From: Muribaculum caecicola
Lineage (GTDB): Bacteria; Bacteroidota; Bacteroidia; Bacteroidales; Muribaculaceae
NCBI GenBank assembly: GCA_004801635.1
Contig: SSTG01000009.1
Coordinates: 1 to 33,496, forward strand
DNA: 33,496 nt
Reading direction: 5' to 3'
The notes beneath the pieces are model-generated. The model ran no database searches, was not told the DNA's origin, and saw nothing but the letters and a program-made list of their open reading frames with translations. Positions within the stretch are counted from its first letter, which is position 1. Each line of letters begins with the position of its first letter. The translations under genes were made by a program, and so were the position numbers. Below, piece by piece: positions 32,279 to 33,496 of this stretch.

Positions 32279-33463
32279 ATGAAGTTTCTTAGCGTAATCA
32301 TATTTGTTTGCTGCTTTCAGTTTCTGAGCGCCCAGACAACATTCAACCAGATTATAGGCCAGGTTATTGAAAACAACCCTGAATTAAAAGCGGCACGTGC
32401 CTCTCTTGAAGCTCAGGCCGAGCAAGAAAAAAGCACATTGAATTTATCTGATCCGGAAATTGAATTCAGCCATAAATGGGGGCCTAAAGAGGCTGGTAAT
32501 AAAACCGAACTAGGAATAAGCCAGTCTTTCGACTGGCCGGGCGTTTACCGCCACCGCCGTCAGTCTGTACGTTATAAAGAAGAAGCATTACGGCAATTAT
32601 GGCAGTCTAACCTTGTCGACCAACAACTGAATATAAAACTTCAGCTAATAGACCTGGTATACGTGAACAAACAGCGCAATTTAGTTACCAGGCAACTCAA
32701 CGCTGTCGACTCGTTACTAAAAAAATACTCGTTACCGGAAAACAGAACCAGCCTTACCATATTGGATATAAACAAACTCCGTATTGAGCGCTACCGTTTG
32801 GGCATAAAACTATCCGGCCTTGATGTCCAGAAAAAAAACATCATGCAGGCACTTAAAACCCTGAACGGGAATACAAGCTGCGTTCTCGCAGAAAACCTTG
32901 ACATGTTTCCTAAAGAAACAATATTACCGGCAGCTGAGTATGAGCAGTTGTTCGAATCAGGCACGCCCGACATATTGGCCTCTGAAGCAGAATCAAAATC
33001 TATAATGTCGCAAATAAAGGCAGAAAAGTCCATGCGTATGCCTGGATTTTCTGTAGGATACAGCTTTGCTCGCGAGGACAGGACCTCGTTCAACGGATTC
33101 TCTTTAGGAATCAGTTTGCCCGTATTTTCTACAAGGCATAAACTAAAAGCAGCCAACCTTCTTAAAGAGGCTCAGGAAATTACAGCCCTACAAACCCGTA
33201 TAGATGCTGTTTCTCAAACATTCGCACTTTTGTTTGAAGTGGAAATGCTGAAAAAACGCAGCGACGAAGCCTTGCAGCTAATCAGCGAAACAAACTATGA
33301 GCGTCTTTTGAAAATGGCTCTGGACGGTGGTGAAATTTCGTTGGTCGACTACCTTATTGAAAGCACGTATTACATGCAGTTTGAAGAAGAATACCTTAAT
33401 GTATGCTACCAATACCAGTGCGCTGCGGCCCGGCTTAACAAGTATAATACAATAACTAAGTAA
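32279..33463 (+). CDS. TolC-like outer-membrane efflux channel (OEP family)
   Basis: This third part of the tripartite pump provides the outer-membrane duct. From the ATG at 32279 it is 394 residues. A signal peptide (MKFLSVIIFVCCFQFLSA, cut before Gln) is followed by IIGQVIENNPELKAARASLEAQ, the usual start of an OEP repeat. Long alternating helices come next, then a central turn (EFSHKWGPKE) and a second OEP repeat with MPGFSVGYSFARED and GFSLGISLPVF. It has no lipobox, unlike OprM-type channels. An ATG at 32270 is also possible; a longer frame from 32213 would overlap the pump gene by 53 bases and bury the signal peptide, so it is rejected. Gene order is adaptor-pump-channel. Only 33 bases follow before the window ends. 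Confidence 0.88.
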   Translation: MKFLSVIIFVCCFQFLSAQTTFNQIIGQVIENNPELKAARASLEAQAEQEKSTLNLSDPEIEFSHKWGPKEAGNKTELGISQSFDWPGVYRHRRQSVRYKEEALRQLWQSNLVDQQLNIKLQLIDLVYVNKQRNLVTRQLNAVDSLLKKYSLPENRTSLTILDINKLRIERYRLGIKLSGLDVQKKNIMQALKTLNGNTSCVLAENLDMFPKETILPAAEYEQLFESGTPDILASEAESKSIMSQIKAEKSMRMPGFSVGYSFAREDRTSFNGFSLGISLPVFSTRHKLKAANLLKEAQEITALQTRIDAVSQTFALLFEVEMLKKRSDEALQLISETNYERLLKMALDGGEISLVDYLIESTYYMQFEEEYLNVCYQYQCAAARLNKYNTITK

Positions 33464-33496
33464 AAAGCGGCTTAAATTACATAATAAAACCAAAAT

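Overview
The window reads as chromosomal DNA of a Bacteroidota bacterium, most likely order Bacteroidales. The sequence-level reasons are repeated Bacteroidetes-type -7 boxes (TAnnTTTG) in front of operons, weak or absent Shine-Dalgarno sequences, and lineage-typical families: a DUF5686/carboxypeptidase-regulatory-like outer-membrane protein, a PCMD-type lipoprotein, the insertion-bearing form of RmlB, and a CzcA/CusA-like RND pump with a lipoprotein adaptor. Genus is not determinable by eye. No tRNA, rRNA, insertion sequence, prophage or CRISPR array was seen, and all genes look intact.

Layout. (1) 0.27-4.5 kb, plus strand: rmlA-rmlC-rmlB (dTDP-4-keto-rhamnose synthesis, no rmlD in the window), then a separate unit with its own promoter, a leader of about 315 nt with inverted repeats, and a WecA/TagO-like polyprenyl-phosphate sugar-1-phosphate transferase closed by a strong terminator. 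(2) 4.8-7.5 kb, minus strand: ppdK (pyruvate, phosphate dikinase) with its own terminator. (3) 7.9-9.9 kb, plus strand: a two-gene surface unit, PCMD-like lipoprotein plus small beta-barrel. (4) 9.9-15.1 kb, minus strand: pcrA/uvrD helicase, nspC (carboxynorspermidine decarboxylase), a GT2 glycosyltransferase and radC, tightly spaced. (5) 15.3-18.4 kb: a large DUF5686 outer-membrane protein (TTG start) divergent from a CYTH triphosphatase-like gene; an 11-bp inverted repeat in the shared intergenic region places two -7 boxes face to face. (6) 18.4-19.8 kb, minus: RlmD-type rRNA methyltransferase (GTG start). (7) 19.9-26.7 kb, minus: a complete glycine-cleavage operon, lplA-gcvT-gcvH-gcvPA-gcvPB-lpdA, which also supplies the lipoate ligase that charges GcvH and the E3 that reoxidises it; a GC-rich hairpin lies between gcvH and gcvPA. 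(8) 26.7-27.8 kb, minus: a membrane-bound GT2 glycosyltransferase. (9) 27.9-33.5 kb, plus: a heavy-metal type RND efflux operon (adaptor with histidine-rich ends, pump, TolC-like channel) behind a promoter surrounded by repeated GTTGCA half-sites.

Nothing here is an obviously new multi-gene system. The most interesting material is regulatory: the structured leader before the sugar-phosphate transferase, the face-to-face promoters, the gcvH/gcvPA hairpin, a terminator whose T-tract doubles as the next gene's -33 element, and the GTTGCA array at the efflux promoter. Several gene starts were moved inward from longer possible reading frames because promoter boxes or hairpins lie inside the longer version.
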